Below, piece by piece: positions 12,010 through 23,485 of a stretch of 64,000 bases of DNA. Within the stretch, counting starts at the first letter, position 1, and every line of letters starts with the position of its first letter. Source of the DNA: Takashimella koratensis (taxonomy: Eukaryota > Basidiomycota > Tremellomycetes > Trichosporonales > Tetragoniomycetaceae); NCBI GenBank assembly GCA_003116875.1, contig BCKT01000010.1, positions 840,384 through 904,383 of the forward strand, given 5' to 3'. The position numbers and the translations under genes were made by a program. Under the pieces are notes generated by a model. The model made no database searches. It was given only the letters and a program-made list of their open reading frames with translations, and was not told the origin of the DNA.

Positions 12010-12514
12010 ATGAACAGGTACGTCTCATCCTTAGTGATATTGGTGAGACCTGTCCTCAGACTCTTGCTAACTTGTCCCACTAGGATTCCTGTAGTACTGG
12101 TAAGATCTCATACCATTCCCACACCATCCGTATATGTCTAGCTGACGTAGAACCGTGCAGACCATTGACGAAGTCGAGTGAGTCGTGCACGGTACCCGGA
12201 TTGGTCGACTCGATGCCTTCGATACGTCGTTTGTCACTGCTAACTGATAGCAGGTACCTTCTTGACCAGCTTGTACGTCGTACTGACCTTGACGTGAACG
12301 GCTGGTCACTGACATCATTCTAATCATCTCCTACCGTCCCCACCCTTCCGCCCCATTTCCCACTCCACCGTCACTGCGACCGTGACCGTCACCGACCGTG
12401 ACTCCTGTGCGCACCCCGCAGCCGCCACCGGACAAGGACGAGGAGCCGTCGGTCACCAAGCTGCGCGCCAAGCTGAAACAGTCACTCGAGGAGGTCCGAA
12501 AGAACGCCGAGTGA
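12010..12514 (+). CDS. Five-exon microprotein gene, 50 residues, unknown function
   Basis: Not in the long-ORF set and not a family I recognise. Five exons, 12010-12017, 12084-12099, 12161-12177, 12254-12272 and 12422-12514, with lengths 8, 16, 17, 19 and 93 nt, join in frame through four canonical introns (GTACGT, GTAAGA, GTGAGT, GTACGT donors; CTAG, GCAG, GCAG, GCAG acceptors). The product starts MNRIPVVLTIDEVEYLLDQL. It continues with PPPDKDEEP and ends in a charged helix-like segment (KLRAKLKQSLEEVRKNAE) before TGA. There is no signal peptide or membrane span. The succession of tiny exons that keep one frame is strong evidence for a real gene under selection, and the acidic and helical composition suggests a small subunit or regulator. 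That is inference. Confidence 0.65.
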
Positions 12515-13113
12515 TCGTGATCGGCAAAGGCAGACCCCCGGCGGCGCTGCGGATGGCAACGGCGAGTGGGTGTTCGTCATTGGCTTGGACATTAGGTTTG
12601 AGACACCACTGGCGTCCAGGGAGATAGCCAGGGGTGGTAGGGAGGAGTAGGGAGCTGTTGGGGGAGATGGATGCAGCGGAGGGGTGGAAAAGGGGAAGAC
12701 GGCGGGAGTGGTGGGAGATTAAGTTTTGAAACGGGTGGTGGTGGTGGTTGGCGTTTCGAAGTGGCTTCTTTGGCTTTTACTCGCCATCTTTCGTGGAGCG
12801 AAACATATACGAGGCGTTCTACGGCACACCATAACGCACCCTCAACCCCTCACCTGACCATCGGCACCAATCGCCTTGCTCGACTTGGCATCGTACTTGC
12901 GTAAATGGGTAAGGAACCTGGTGGGCTATGAGTCTCGGAGCGGGGAGTGCGTGACATCTCGGTCTCGCCATCGGACAGTTTCACGATATAGAAAGTACGA
13001 GATGGACAAAAGATCTCTAGAATCTGGTTTCTTAACATTGCGCAACTGTTGGCTGGGAAGAGGGGAAGAGGTATAGCAGGGAGAAAAACGGACACGGTGG
13101 CGAACCGGTTAGA
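12515..13113. other. Convergent 3' intergenic region
   Basis: About 600 bp between two convergent genes, with a GGT-rich tract near 12735. No gene was recognised. Confidence 0.5.
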
Positions 13114-15404
13114 TCAGAAGAAACGACGTTCAAGGATCTTCGAGTAGATGTTGTACGACCTCTGGTGTGGTTCGAGGTACGGGACTTCGAGCTGCACGCA
13201 TCAGACTCTGGATCGAGCCACTAGTCGTCGTTGGAGTGGTGATGAAGCAACTCACAATCTCAAAGATCTCGCGCTCGTTCTTGACGTAGACCTCGGTCCC
13301 GTCCACGGGCCAAGCTGGGTGGTATCAACGCTTGTCCATCTCGCCGTAACATGCTCATTACGTCCACGCATTACTCACTGTTCGTCTACGCGGGGAAGAC
13401 GGCGTCAGTATCATCTCCGTTCTCCGTCTGTATATCAAAGCCCATACGTTACTCACCTTGTCTTCACGACGCTTTCCCATCCCATACTCATTCAACACCA
13501 TCTCCCTACAACCTATCAGCCTATGCCCTTCCCCCCTATCCCCTCCCACCCAATCGGCTGCAGCTCGACTCACCTGGCCTTGGCCTGCCCACGGAGGATC
13601 TTCATAAGCCGATCGTCGCCCGTATTCCCCACAAGCATATACGGCAAGCTCTCGACGGGGCAGAGTCGGATATCGATCTGCCTATGAAGTGGTGTCGGGT
13701 TCTCAGTCGAGCTTGGGAGTCGAGTGAGCGCGATGAGTTTCTTGGGTTCCGCCGTACGGCGACCGCTCTCGCCTGCGTCAAGTGGGTCAGCATTGTCCAA
13801 CGCACACTCTCTCAGCGCCTCGAAGCGAGTGTTTATATCAATGGAGGTGGTTGGGGATGGTACAGGACTCACCGCCCAGGCCGGAGAAGAACTTGTTCAG
13901 GTCAAGCACATCGGCATCGACAAACGCCTTGATCACTTTCTCGAGCATCCCATCCGCCGAGTCCTTACGAGTCTGGAACGACCTGGTCCCCATTGTCAAC
14001 ATCCCTTCCATCCACCTGCCCACTTTTCAACCGACAAGAAGCAACCATCAAGGAATAGGTTTCGACGTACTCGTGCCATACCACTACGTCGATATCGGAC
14101 GACACCGCTTCGCCGCGTCGATAAGAGCCCATGATCTCAAACTTGACTACGAGTAGCATAGGTCAGTATCGGTCGAACACTGGCCACCCATGGTGTTGTG
14201 ATTGGTATGGCACTGGAATGGAGGAGGAATTTACTCACACCCAGGGTCTGCGGCGCTCAGGGCTTTGCCGATACGCTCCTTGTGCTGGTCAATCTCAAGA
14301 CGAGGGATCATCGTCTCCATCTCTTCGAGGTACTTGAGGCTGAGCTGAGAATGAATCAGGCTTACTCCTAAGCACGCATGATCACTCTTCCCCAGGCCAG
14401 AGACCTATCCACCTCCACACCCCATACCTCCCGCCCACCATGAGTTCACTCACCCTCATCGCGTCAGTGATCTTGCGGTTTCCAATCTTGTTCTCGTTCG
14501 CGACCTCCTCGAGGGTCCTGAACCCTGCCTCGGCACTAGGACCGCCCCAATGTCCATCGTTAGCCCCCACCATCTTTCTCTTCAGAGGTCATGCAACGAT
14601 AAACTCACAAGCTGAGGGCGATCTTGTCTCCTATGCCGTAGATCCGGTTAAACAGGATCGCAGCTTTCATCTCGTCCGAAAGTGCCGAGAGTTTAGGGAT
14701 ATGACCCAGTTCGCTGAGCTGTTTGATAGCTGACCAACTGACTCCGTTCTACCATCATCAGCTTCACCTTCTTCCTTCGTCCTCCTTAGCAGCACATCCG
14801 CACATCTGCCCCGACGCGCGAGTATCAAGAAGGTATGGAGAGGAGGGCAGGGGTCTACTCACATCCTCCGACAAGACCAATTCGATCTCGCCAATTGTCA
14901 ACTCGGGCTTGATCGTCGTTCCCATTCCGGCAGTCTGACTGATTGCCCTCCTTGCATCGCGGTAGAAAGCGGCCTCTTTACGCCAGGCGGCAAACGCACC
15001 CTCTGATGAGCGACGGTGTCGGCGTGGTGGTGGAACCAGGGGAAGGGAGAAAAGGTGGTCTGGATTATGGAAAAAGGAGGGGGAAGAGAGAGGCACAGGG
15101 GAAGTGATAAACTCACTGTCGCTATTGTTGGTGAGGGAACGCTCGGCTTGGAGGTCTCGAAGGGTATCGAGCAATAAACCCGTCGGCAACACTCGTTTCT
15201 GATACGCTGGTTGTCCATCAGCAAGATACCAATGGATTAAGTCTTGGGGCGAGAGCAACGAGACGTACCCGGGCCCCAGTCTTTACGAATCGAACGCAAG
15301 ATCCGCTCCCTCTGGCTATCGAGGACTGCGGTGCTGGACAGCGACCGCGTCAAGGCGCCGGGGGCGATAGGGTTCGCGTGAAGGTGACGGAGGCGGGCGA
15401 ACAT
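13114..15404 (-). CDS. DNA polymerase family X (Pol beta-like) with mitochondrial-like N-terminus
   Basis: Template-directed gap-filling DNA polymerase. Thirteen exons in order of reading: 15269-15404, 15117-15206, 14863-15002, 14609-14748, 14454-14535, 14239-14344, 14071-14146, 13873-13982, 13574-13772, 13457-13505, 13379-13385 (7 nt), 13256-13314 and 13114-13191; 423 residues. The palm motif GSYRRGEAVSSDIDVVV, near residue 238, supplies two catalytic aspartates (about D249 and D251). The third is in RQIDIRL (about D327). A helix-hairpin-helix YGIGDKIALSF precedes it, and the thumb ends with the family's PYLEPHQRSYNIYSKILER. No BRCT domain is present, unlike yeast Pol4 and Pol lambda. The first 25 residues carry four Arg, two His and no acidic residue, which resembles a mitochondrial presequence. 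Targeting is inferred. It is divergent from DPM3. Confidence 0.92.
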
Positions 15405-16139
15405 GGTGATCTGGAAGAGGAGGTATGCACAGGGGGTCAAATGTACGAGGGTAGGGGAGGGAGGGGAGTCAGATGAGTGAGTAAGGTAGGTGAGTGGACA
15501 GGGCCTGATATATGCTGAGAAAGATGAGGGGTGGTAATGAGTGGACGAGGTGCTGAGTTCTTGACGAGGTAGTGATGGTCTCCTGGACCCTCCCAGGCCA
15601 CGACCAGTCCGAGCGACATGCCCTAGCCCGTACCGCCTGAGTCGACATCGCACCCGTTACACCCCAGCATCAGTATCAGTATCAGACATCAGTGCCTCAT
15701 CACAACGTTGAGCCCCTGGTACTTCAGCCAACGCCACACGCACGGACCGTCTACTAGCTCGGGCGCTTGCGGTAGTAGAGGAACAGCCAACAGGTCAAGG
15801 ACGAACGACGGTATTGTCCGTATCGACACAGACGTCTGGGAAGGGTTGTGATCGTGGTCGATATGCCAGCGAGGCAACCTGGAGGATGTTGATGACCAAG
15901 ATGCAGACCTCGTTGTTGACACGAAAGACACTGCAGACTCACCGACTGATGGGATGAATTGCCCAAAGCGGCAAGTCAGTGTCCAGCCAACCGCTTGTAA
16001 TGCCTCGCCACGTGGCGCGTCCTTTCTCCATTGAATCCTCCCCATCCAACAACTGCGTGACCCCGACCTTTACCTCCCTACCCCTCTGTCTCTACGTCTC
16101 CTCAATCACAACTCTTCACGACTACCACAGCTCCTCACC
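15405..16139. promoter_or_regulatory. Divergent polymerase X / DPM3 promoter region with a CACGTG palindrome
   Basis: The 735-bp interval holds the palindrome GCCACGTGGC at 16007-16016, about 125 bp upstream of the DPM3 start. No gene was seen inside it. Confidence 0.4.
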
Positions 16140-16514
16140 ATGTCGAAGGGAACACGAACCGTCGTGGCCGTGGCCCCGCTCGCTGTGCTTTACGTCTTTA
16201 TGCTTCTGGGTATCGTGCCCGTCCCGTTCCTCTCAACTCAAGTCTCGGACCAGATCCTCCCGGTCGTACGTGGTTTCGTCTCCTCTTTCTCTTTACAACC
16301 TCATATCTCTCCATGCCTCTCATATCACCAAGCCCCAACTGACCATGTACAGATTCCATGGTGGCTCCTCGTCGCATTCGGGTCGTACTCGCTCTCCTCA
16401 CTCGGCCTCGGTCTCGTCCGGTTCCACGACTGTCCCGAGGCTTACGAAGACTTGTTGAAGGAGATTGCGCAAGCAAAGAATGAGCTGCGAGACCAAGGCG
16501 TTTCGGTGGATTAG
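16140..16514 (+). CDS. DPM3: Dolichol-phosphate mannosyltransferase subunit 3
   Basis: Small ER membrane subunit that tethers and stabilises the dolichol-phosphate-mannose synthase catalytic subunit, which supplies mannose for N-glycans, O-mannosylation and GPI anchors. Exons 16140-16265 and 16353-16514 encode 95 residues, the family's usual size. Two hydrophobic spans lie at about residues 8-28 and 43-62. The C-terminal signature FGSYSLSSLGLGLVRFHDCPEAYEDL is the DPM3 hallmark (shown in split form: FGSYSL then RFHDCPEA). The 87-nt intron is a multiple of three without an in-frame stop, so retention would insert 29 residues between the two spans. The intron has a good branch site (CTGAC) and TACAG acceptor, and removing it gives the family length. 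Confidence 0.93.
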   Translation: MSKGTRTVVAVAPLAVLYVFMLLGIVPVPFLSTQVSDQILPVVRGFVSSFSLQPHISPCLSYHQAPTDHVQIPWWLLVAFGSYSLSSLGLGLVRFHDCPEAYEDLLKEIAQAKNELRDQGVSVD

Positions 16515-16996
16515 TGAGGGTCGAGGGAAGGGGTCATGGGGTATTGTGAGGGGTCATGTGGGAGGACGAGGAACGGAGCGTCACGTCACGCTGTTACGGT
16601 GAGGTATGTGGGCGGTATCGAAACGACTTTGGGATGAGATCCACCAAGATACCCAGCTCAGTAGGTAGAGTAGAGAGGTGGATGGCGGACGGCAGTGGGA
16701 TAGTAGGATCAGAGGAGGACAGACGGAAGGCCTGTATACAAGACAAAGATCATCACGAAACCTACGCAACATGTATGCAGTATCTGATCCCGATCAGAAG
16801 ATCAGAAGTTCAGAAGCGAGGACAAAACATCGTACATGGTCTGAACCCAGGTGATAATTTACAAAGAAGACTACTTGACCGGTGTAGGTTGACAGCGAAA
16901 GATAAAGTGGCCGACCGCTGTTGCCGAGTGTAAGGCGAGACGTAGGCGGAAACGATGGGGAAGGGTTGACAGGATGGGACGGGTACCGGTCCGTAT
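16515..16996. other. Convergent 3' intergenic region (DPM3 / VPS24)
   Basis: About 480 bp between two convergent stop codons. No gene or repeat was recognised. Confidence 0.5.
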
Positions 16997-18149
16997 CTAC
17001 CCGCTGAGAAGCTCTTGCATCTCCCTGTGCATGCGCTGCATCTCCTCCTCGTCCTCGGCATCGACTTTGGTCGACTGCGATTGACAAGATCATCAGCACA
17101 TACACCTCAGTAATCGATGAGAGACCATGATAATCACAAACACCGTCATCACTCACAGGAAGCTCGCCACCGACTTTTCCTGCCTGACCCAACTTGCCAT
17201 CGGTCAATTCGAACAAGACCTTGTCCACTTCCGCGTCTGCCTCTTCCTCAATCTCGTCATCGTCTACCGAGTCGAGGGTCTCTTCCATCATCTCCTCCAT
17301 GATCCCAGACTATGAGAGTCAGCTTTACCCTGTCCTCTAGATAACGGAGATGATGAGACAGTGTTTGGTGAAGAAGAAAGACGTGGTCTAATGCCAGAGT
17401 AAGGGGGAAGGGTAGGGGAAACAATCGTAACCCACCTTCATCATCTCCATTGACATCTCGCGCATCGTAGCGCTCAGCTGCGGGAGCTTGACAAGTTGGT
17501 TGGTGCTCTTCATGATCTCGGTCGACTTTTGGAACGCTCCAGTAACCTTGACCATTGCTGTTGACCCATCCAGGCAGTCCGGGAGTTCAAGTCAGCCCCG
17601 TTCTTTTTTTCCCCGCGGAGATCCCACTGTACACGGCACTCCATCCCAGGGCAGACCCGAGGGGGTAGCCCAACGATCTCCCACAAGAGAAAAGGTATCA
17701 CTCACACAACTGGTGTTGAAGCTGCATCTGCACGCTCCCGACTCTAGCTTTACTCGAGATAAGTCGATCACGCTGTTTGTTCGCCCGAACAATCTCTCGA
17801 GCGAGTATCCGTGCCGACTTGACGTCGTTTTTCTTTGCCAATGCCTTGAGTTCGTTTCGGGATTTGGTCGTGTGGAACTCGAGCTGGGACCGTTAGTTGA
17901 GCCGTATTGACATCCAGGTATCACGAGAAGGACAAGAGCGGTGGAAAGGATAATGGAGGTTGATCTATACCCTTCAAGTCTGACCCCTCGCTAGAGAGTA
18001 GGATGCGATAGAGTGACATATCGGTCGACCCAACTTACATTTCGGATCTCCCTATCGAGCTGCCGAGTCTGGTCTCTCAACTTTGCCTGCCATCCACGAA
18101 CTTTTTCCTCTGGTGTAGGCCCGTACAGCCACTTGTTGATGCTCTTCAT
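16997..18149 (-). CDS. VPS24: ESCRT-III subunit Vps24 (CHMP3)
   Basis: Filament-forming ESCRT-III subunit for endosomal sorting into multivesicular bodies and other membrane scission. Exons in order of reading: 18039-18149, 17706-17883, 17436-17557, 17157-17309 and 16997-17074; 213 residues. The basic N-terminal helix hairpin (KVRGWQAKLRDQTRQLDREIR) is followed by NQL-type core QLSMVKVTGAFQKSTEIMK. Then come MREMSMEMMKSGIMEEMMEE and an acidic stretch. The C-terminal helix MQRMHREMQELLSG resembles an MIM element for Vps4. The donor at 17705 was chosen because it yields HQLSMVKVTG, matching CHMP3. The start MKSINKWLYGPTPEEKV is the first ATG. It is divergent from NBS1, with 257 bp between starts. 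Confidence 0.95.
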
Positions 18150-18406
18150 CACGATCAGTGCGGGGCGGGGTGGGTGAGATCGAGTGGGCGGTGGTGAGGG
18201 ACGGTGGCAAGTGGATGGATGTAATGGTGGATTGACGAATGCTATCAGCGTCGAGCCTAGGCTCAGGCTTGGACGGAGATTGGGGAATCTCCGCGCCTGT
18301 GCGTTTCAGTAACCGGTTGACGAAGACAACAATTTCCCTTCCACCCATCTACCCATCTACCCAAAGATACTCAGCGTCAAGGCAGGTAACGAGTACAGCA
18401 GTCCTC

Positions 18407-21400
18407 ATGCTGCTCCTCACTGCCGTCGGTCCCGTCCACGGCCAACACCGTGAGTCCGGCCCCCTTCCCCCCTCCCCCTGCAACACCTTTTGCCCACATC
18501 ATCACTGACACTTGACCCTCGGTACAGACTTTGTCTTTGCGCTCGAGCAGAAACGAACGTATACGGTCGGAAGGGACGAAGGGTGCGATATCAAGTTCAA
18601 GAGTACACGGGTTAGGCCTAAAGAAGGTGTTATCGAAGTAGGCTCCTGGGACCCGACTCAAGCTGGAGTAAGTCGTTCACACTCCCCATCAATTCGGTCT
18701 TATCCGTGATATTCCCCAGCTCGCTCGTCCTGCAATCTTCTGACGGACAACAGCGCAAGGTCAGACCACAGATTAAATGGAAGCCTGAGCCGAAGAAGAA
18801 CGGAACATTGAATCCCTTCCGAGTTGTGAGCGTCAAAGACGACGCTGAAGTCGGGTCGATAGACAAGACAGACTACGATGTGGACGAGGTACAGGGTTCG
18901 ACGGGGATGTTCCTCGAAGAGCAGGGTCAAGGGTTGGAGCTGTCCGAAGAGGCTTGGTTCTTGTGAGTGATAGCTGAGGTTTGTCAAACAATTGCGACAG
19001 CAGCTCATCGATCACCGCAGTATCGAGTGGCGAGATTTGCATATCTCCTACGAGAGGATGACCGATGATTCGCACGATGATCTCCGGAGATACTGTGCGT
19101 CTCTCTTTCTCCCCAAACCGTTGTCCCCACTGTTGACGCCTCTCAGGCATCTCTTACGCCAAAGCACTTGAAGTGACCGACCCTCCCGATCTCGTCGTTT
19201 CATCCCTGTACAAAGCCTCAAACGACAGCAGTATGGCTTTGTGCCTGGGGATCCGAATTGTCACCCCGACCTGGCTAACTACTCTCACTGCTCGGGCCCA
19301 AGCGTGCTGGAAAGCGGTCGCAGATTCAGAAGACAGCTTTGCGGTCCCAGACGTCACAGACGAAGCGTACAGGCCAGGGATGGACGAAGGGATGCCTGGT
19401 GCTCGGGCGGATCCAGCGATTTGGGAGCCCAAGCCGAGGAGGAGAACGTTTTTCGAGGGATGGAAGTGCCTAATCCTCAAGGTGTCCAAAGGGGTAAGGG
19501 GTAGAGGAGCAGCAATCAGACTTGGGGAGAGGAGGAAACTGACGAGGTTGTCAGCGAACTCATGATAGGAAGTTTTACCTAGCCATGGGCGGAGATGTCG
19601 AAGAGCTCGATATAATGTCGACGACTCCCCTTGCTTCGGCCGACGATTTTCTCAATCGTATTCAGCCCTGGGTCGACAGAGCTTCAGGTGGCCAAACCGT
19701 CGCAGAAGCCAAGCTCCTTGTTGTGTTCTACCCAAGTGTTAGGAAAGAGTTGATCGAGCGTGGGCAAAGTATGGACACGCTTATCAAGATTCCCTGCGAG
19801 CGGTAAGTCTGTCCAGGTAAAGGCAGACCGAGGTGTAGCCCGGATCAGGGGTGGGTGGGGAGAGACGTGGGCTGATATCGATTGCCCGGACAGCATGGGG
19901 ATTCATTTCACGAGTGGACAGGTCGTTTGGGGTGCTTTGCAGGCCGGGGGCGTTCAGAATTTTCTAGACGAGTTTCGAGCCAAGTTCATGCCAGGTAGGT
20001 TTGACCGAGATTTATCAAATCCTCATTATACCTCCTCCTTACACTCTATCAGACGCAGCTGTTACTCAAGCGGACCCTTTTCCCTCCGCTCTGAACACTC
20101 AGAGTGCCATGAGCTCCGCGATCCCGACAGCGCAGCCAACACAGCATGTCACGTTCACTCAGGCGCCGATAGAAACGGACAACGTTGCAGGCCCGTCGAG
20201 GAGATCGATGCTTCCGCCGCCAGTCCCGACTGCGACTCAGTCAGTCAGACAAGACGCTGTCCCGTCCACGTTCCCAGACGAATCGGAAGGCCGGCGAAGT
20301 ATGCCAGCGAATACGCAATCGCCGGTGAAGAGCACCTCGCCTGTGAAGAGTAACACTTCCCCATCGGCCGTCCGAACTGAGACCGTGAGAAAAGTAAGCC
20401 TGGTTGGATAGGTGCAGAGTCTAGACGTGGTGTGTTGACAAAGTGCGTAGCCACTTCGACGACGAGCAGGCCGGACGCAAAACTTGGTCGATGATATGGA
20501 CCTGGACGATGACATGCCGCCTCCTCCGCCCCCGGCTAGACTATCGCAGACGCAAGAGCAGACCGCCCAGGTCCCGCCAGCGCAGGCGACGCAGGTGGCC
20601 GAGTCAAGCGCTCAGGCGTCGCAAGTCCCGGACTCCATCATGATGGACTATGACACCCAGGTGCGTTGATTAGCTTGACATCACGACTCAGCGCAGACCT
20701 CTGACGTCGTTTTTCACAGGCGCCCGGCACCGTCCAGCCCTCCTCGTCGGTCCCCAGCAGCTCTCGGTCCCGACTCAAGCGGCGAGCCGGGGGAGCTCCC
20801 CAGACCCAGTCTTCGTTTATGGACGGATTCGACGCCTCGATCGTCTACGAAGATGAGGAGCGGAAGAAGCAAGAGACCGCGGATGAGATTCGGCAGTTCT
20901 ATGAGCAGACAAAGCAGGAGAGTCTGACGGGCGAGTCGGTTCCTGAACCGCCGGCAAAACGAACAAGGCGAGGTAGACAGGATAAGGCGGAGAGGACAGG
21001 GGCGGAGAATGGTGAAGAGATGGATGTGGATCGGGTAGATCAGGTGGAGGTGGAGGAGGACATCGTGCAGAGGGGATTGAGAAGGGCAAGAGCGGTGAAG
21101 AAAGAATCAATCTCGCCAGTCAAACCGACCTTGCCTCCGCCGTCTCGAACGCGGGCCCGGTCTCCAAGCGAGGAAATGGAACAAGTCGAGCGTCGTCGAG
21201 AACCTATCGGTGGCTCCAAGTCGAAGAAAGAAAAAGTCGCGACTGGACACGGAATGGCAAAAGACGTCGCGTTCCTACAAGCTATCTCTAAGTCATCGAA
21301 ACAGAGAAAGGCCGAAGGGGAAGATGATTTTGATAAAGAGTTTAACGAGTTGAGGATACCGAAACCTGCAAGAGTGGTTGCGAAGCGGGGGAAACAGGTT

Positions 21401-22928
21401 ACGAATAGGGCAGGCGTTGGCGTGGGAGCGGTAGGAGAAGGTGTAGGAGGGGTAGGAGGTACAGCGGAGGGAGTGGACAGACCCGATTGGGCACTGGTTA
21501 ATGATTTCGAAGACGATCTGAGAGGTAACTTTATCGAGATTGTCAGAGTCGATCTGTTTCGAAAAGATCTGGGACAAGTTGATAAAGAAAGAGCAGAGAA
21601 GGAAGCAGCTGCTTGGAGGGGGAAACCGGATTTCAAAAAGTTTAAAAAGGTGAGTGAGGCGGGTTGGGAATGGGGAAAGATGGGAGAAGAGGACACGAGA
21701 AGCGGAGGGGAAAGTTAAGAGGAATTGAAGGATTGAGCGCTGATGTGATGGTATGGGTGAGTAGAAGGACGTGCCAAGGAGGGAACCGGTCAAACTCGTT
21801 CTTGGGGGTCCTAATACCGACGGAGAACTCGGCAGACGTGAGTACTTGAACCACGGAGCTCCCACTGCGGTACATCGAAGTGACTGCTTCCCTTGGATAC
21901 TACTGCTGACTTCTCTTTCGAACTTCAGCGTACTGGTCTCGCGATGGATCTAACCGGGACCGACCGTCCGGCTCACTCGGATCCCCACCCCCTGCTCCAC
22001 TCTCATCCACAGCGGCACAACCTTCTTCTCTCCGCTGGGCGGCGTCGCTCAAATCTCTCACGCTTGACGATGAAGATCATGCGCCGCTTCTCCCGCCTTC
22101 GAATCGCCGAAAACTGCCGCGCACAGTCGACGAGATGGACGAGGACGAGGATGATGGGGGGAGGGTCATGGGCTCGGTAGGGGATGAAGAGGAAGATGAG
22201 GATGGGTTCGAGATCACGTCGGCACCGGCGTTGACTGGGCGTGGGAGGAAACGGGTTGTGCAAGACGGGGTATGGGAGGGGACAGCGAGGGGCACGGTGA
22301 AGGGCAGACAACGTGGAGGGAGAGCAGGGAGCGCGGTATCTGATTCGAGCACGGGAACGGCGTCTACTACTGCTCCGGATACAGGAAGTCGGGGATCAAC
22401 AAGTGCGGGGACGAGAAGTACCCGTGCCACACGCCAGCGAGGAGCGGGTGCAGTGAGGGAACCGTCTATCATTGAGGATTCTGAAGAGGAAGCGGAGCAC
22501 ATGATAGCTCCGAGTGGATCGGTGACGGCCCGAGCGAGAGGAGGAGCGAGAGGGACGCAGGCGGGTAAGAGAGCAGGAACGGCAGCTACTAGTACGTTGG
22601 ATGGAGAGTCGACGAGGTCTGGGAGAATGGGGACAGCGGGGAGAGGGAAAGGAAGGGGAAGGGGGGAGGAGTCAGAGGAGACGACACTGTTTCCGCCTTC
22701 GACAGCTACGGCAGCAACGGGGACGGCGGCGGCGATGGGGACCTTGGGAAGGGGTAGGACACAGACGAGACAGAGGAGGAAAGTACTCGACGAGGAAACG
22801 GACGATATGATGGTGAGTAGGATATGGACCGTGGACTGGATCAGGTATTATGGGGTTTGGAGATGGATTAAGACTGAGCTGATTGGTATTAGTCGTTTGG
22901 GCTGTCGAAGCGGCGTCGACTTGGGTGA
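18407..22928 (+). CDS. NBS1: Nbs1/nibrin, MRN complex subunit
   Basis: Adaptor of the Mre11-Rad50-Nbs1 complex, sensing DNA double-strand breaks and recruiting ATM/Tel1. Thirteen exons: 18407-18449, 18528-18667, 18754-18962, 19021-19094, 19147-19493, 19573-19802, 19894-19994, 20053-20393, 20451-20660, 20720-21649, 21768-21837, 21929-22812 and 22893-22928; 1204 residues, longer than most homologues. An FHA-like region (TYTVGRDEGCDIKF) covers about residues 1-130. Two BRCT repeats follow, about 155-255 and 262-385. A long disordered middle leads to the Mre11-binding motif KPDFKKFKK (about 867-875). The C-terminus DDMMSFGLSKRRRLG has the acidic, aromatic and basic layout of the ATM-binding end. 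The intron at 18668-18753 was chosen because it keeps the frame into RKVRPQIKWKPEP. Confidence 0.9.
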
Positions 22929-23485
22929 GGCGGTTCGAGGGTTGAGTGGGTGATGGTCATTGCCTATGCCTTTGAGGCGAGGGGCCAAGAAGGGCAAAGA
23001 GTTGTACGAGGTGTTGCATAGCATCGGTGAGAGGATTCGCTACCACGTCTAGTACGAGTCTGTGGATAGTGTGTATGAACAAGTCTGTAGCTACATACCG
23101 CAGCTGAGATGGGCTTGCTGCTGCTCGTTACCTCGGCGTCTTTGGTGGCCAGGTGCCACACTCGTGCATATCGCCGACTCGCGTTTCACCCACCCCGGGG
23201 GGGGGGGGGGATTACAAATCTCCTCTGTCTGATTACTCCTCCACCTCTTCTCCCCTAATCCACTCAACCCCTTTCCTAATCCCTCTTCTCCACCCACGGT
23301 TGGCGCCACGCCACGCACGAGGGTATTTTTTTTCCAGCTTTTTTTTTCCACCTAGGACCTGTCGACCCGAGGGCTACCCTGGTCTCGCTGGCAAAAGTTC
23401 GAACTGGTTCTTTCTCTTTCTCCTTCTCCTTTCTCTCTTCAACCCATCCCAATTCCCCCCCTCACCTCAATCTAAAAGAACCAAC
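22929..23485. promoter_or_regulatory. NBS1 3' region and eEF1B-gamma promoter with a G14 tract
   Basis: About 560 bp upstream of a highly expressed translation factor gene. It contains 14 consecutive G at 23197-23210 and then a pyrimidine-rich leader from about 23400 to the start codon, typical of strong fungal promoters. Confidence 0.5.
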
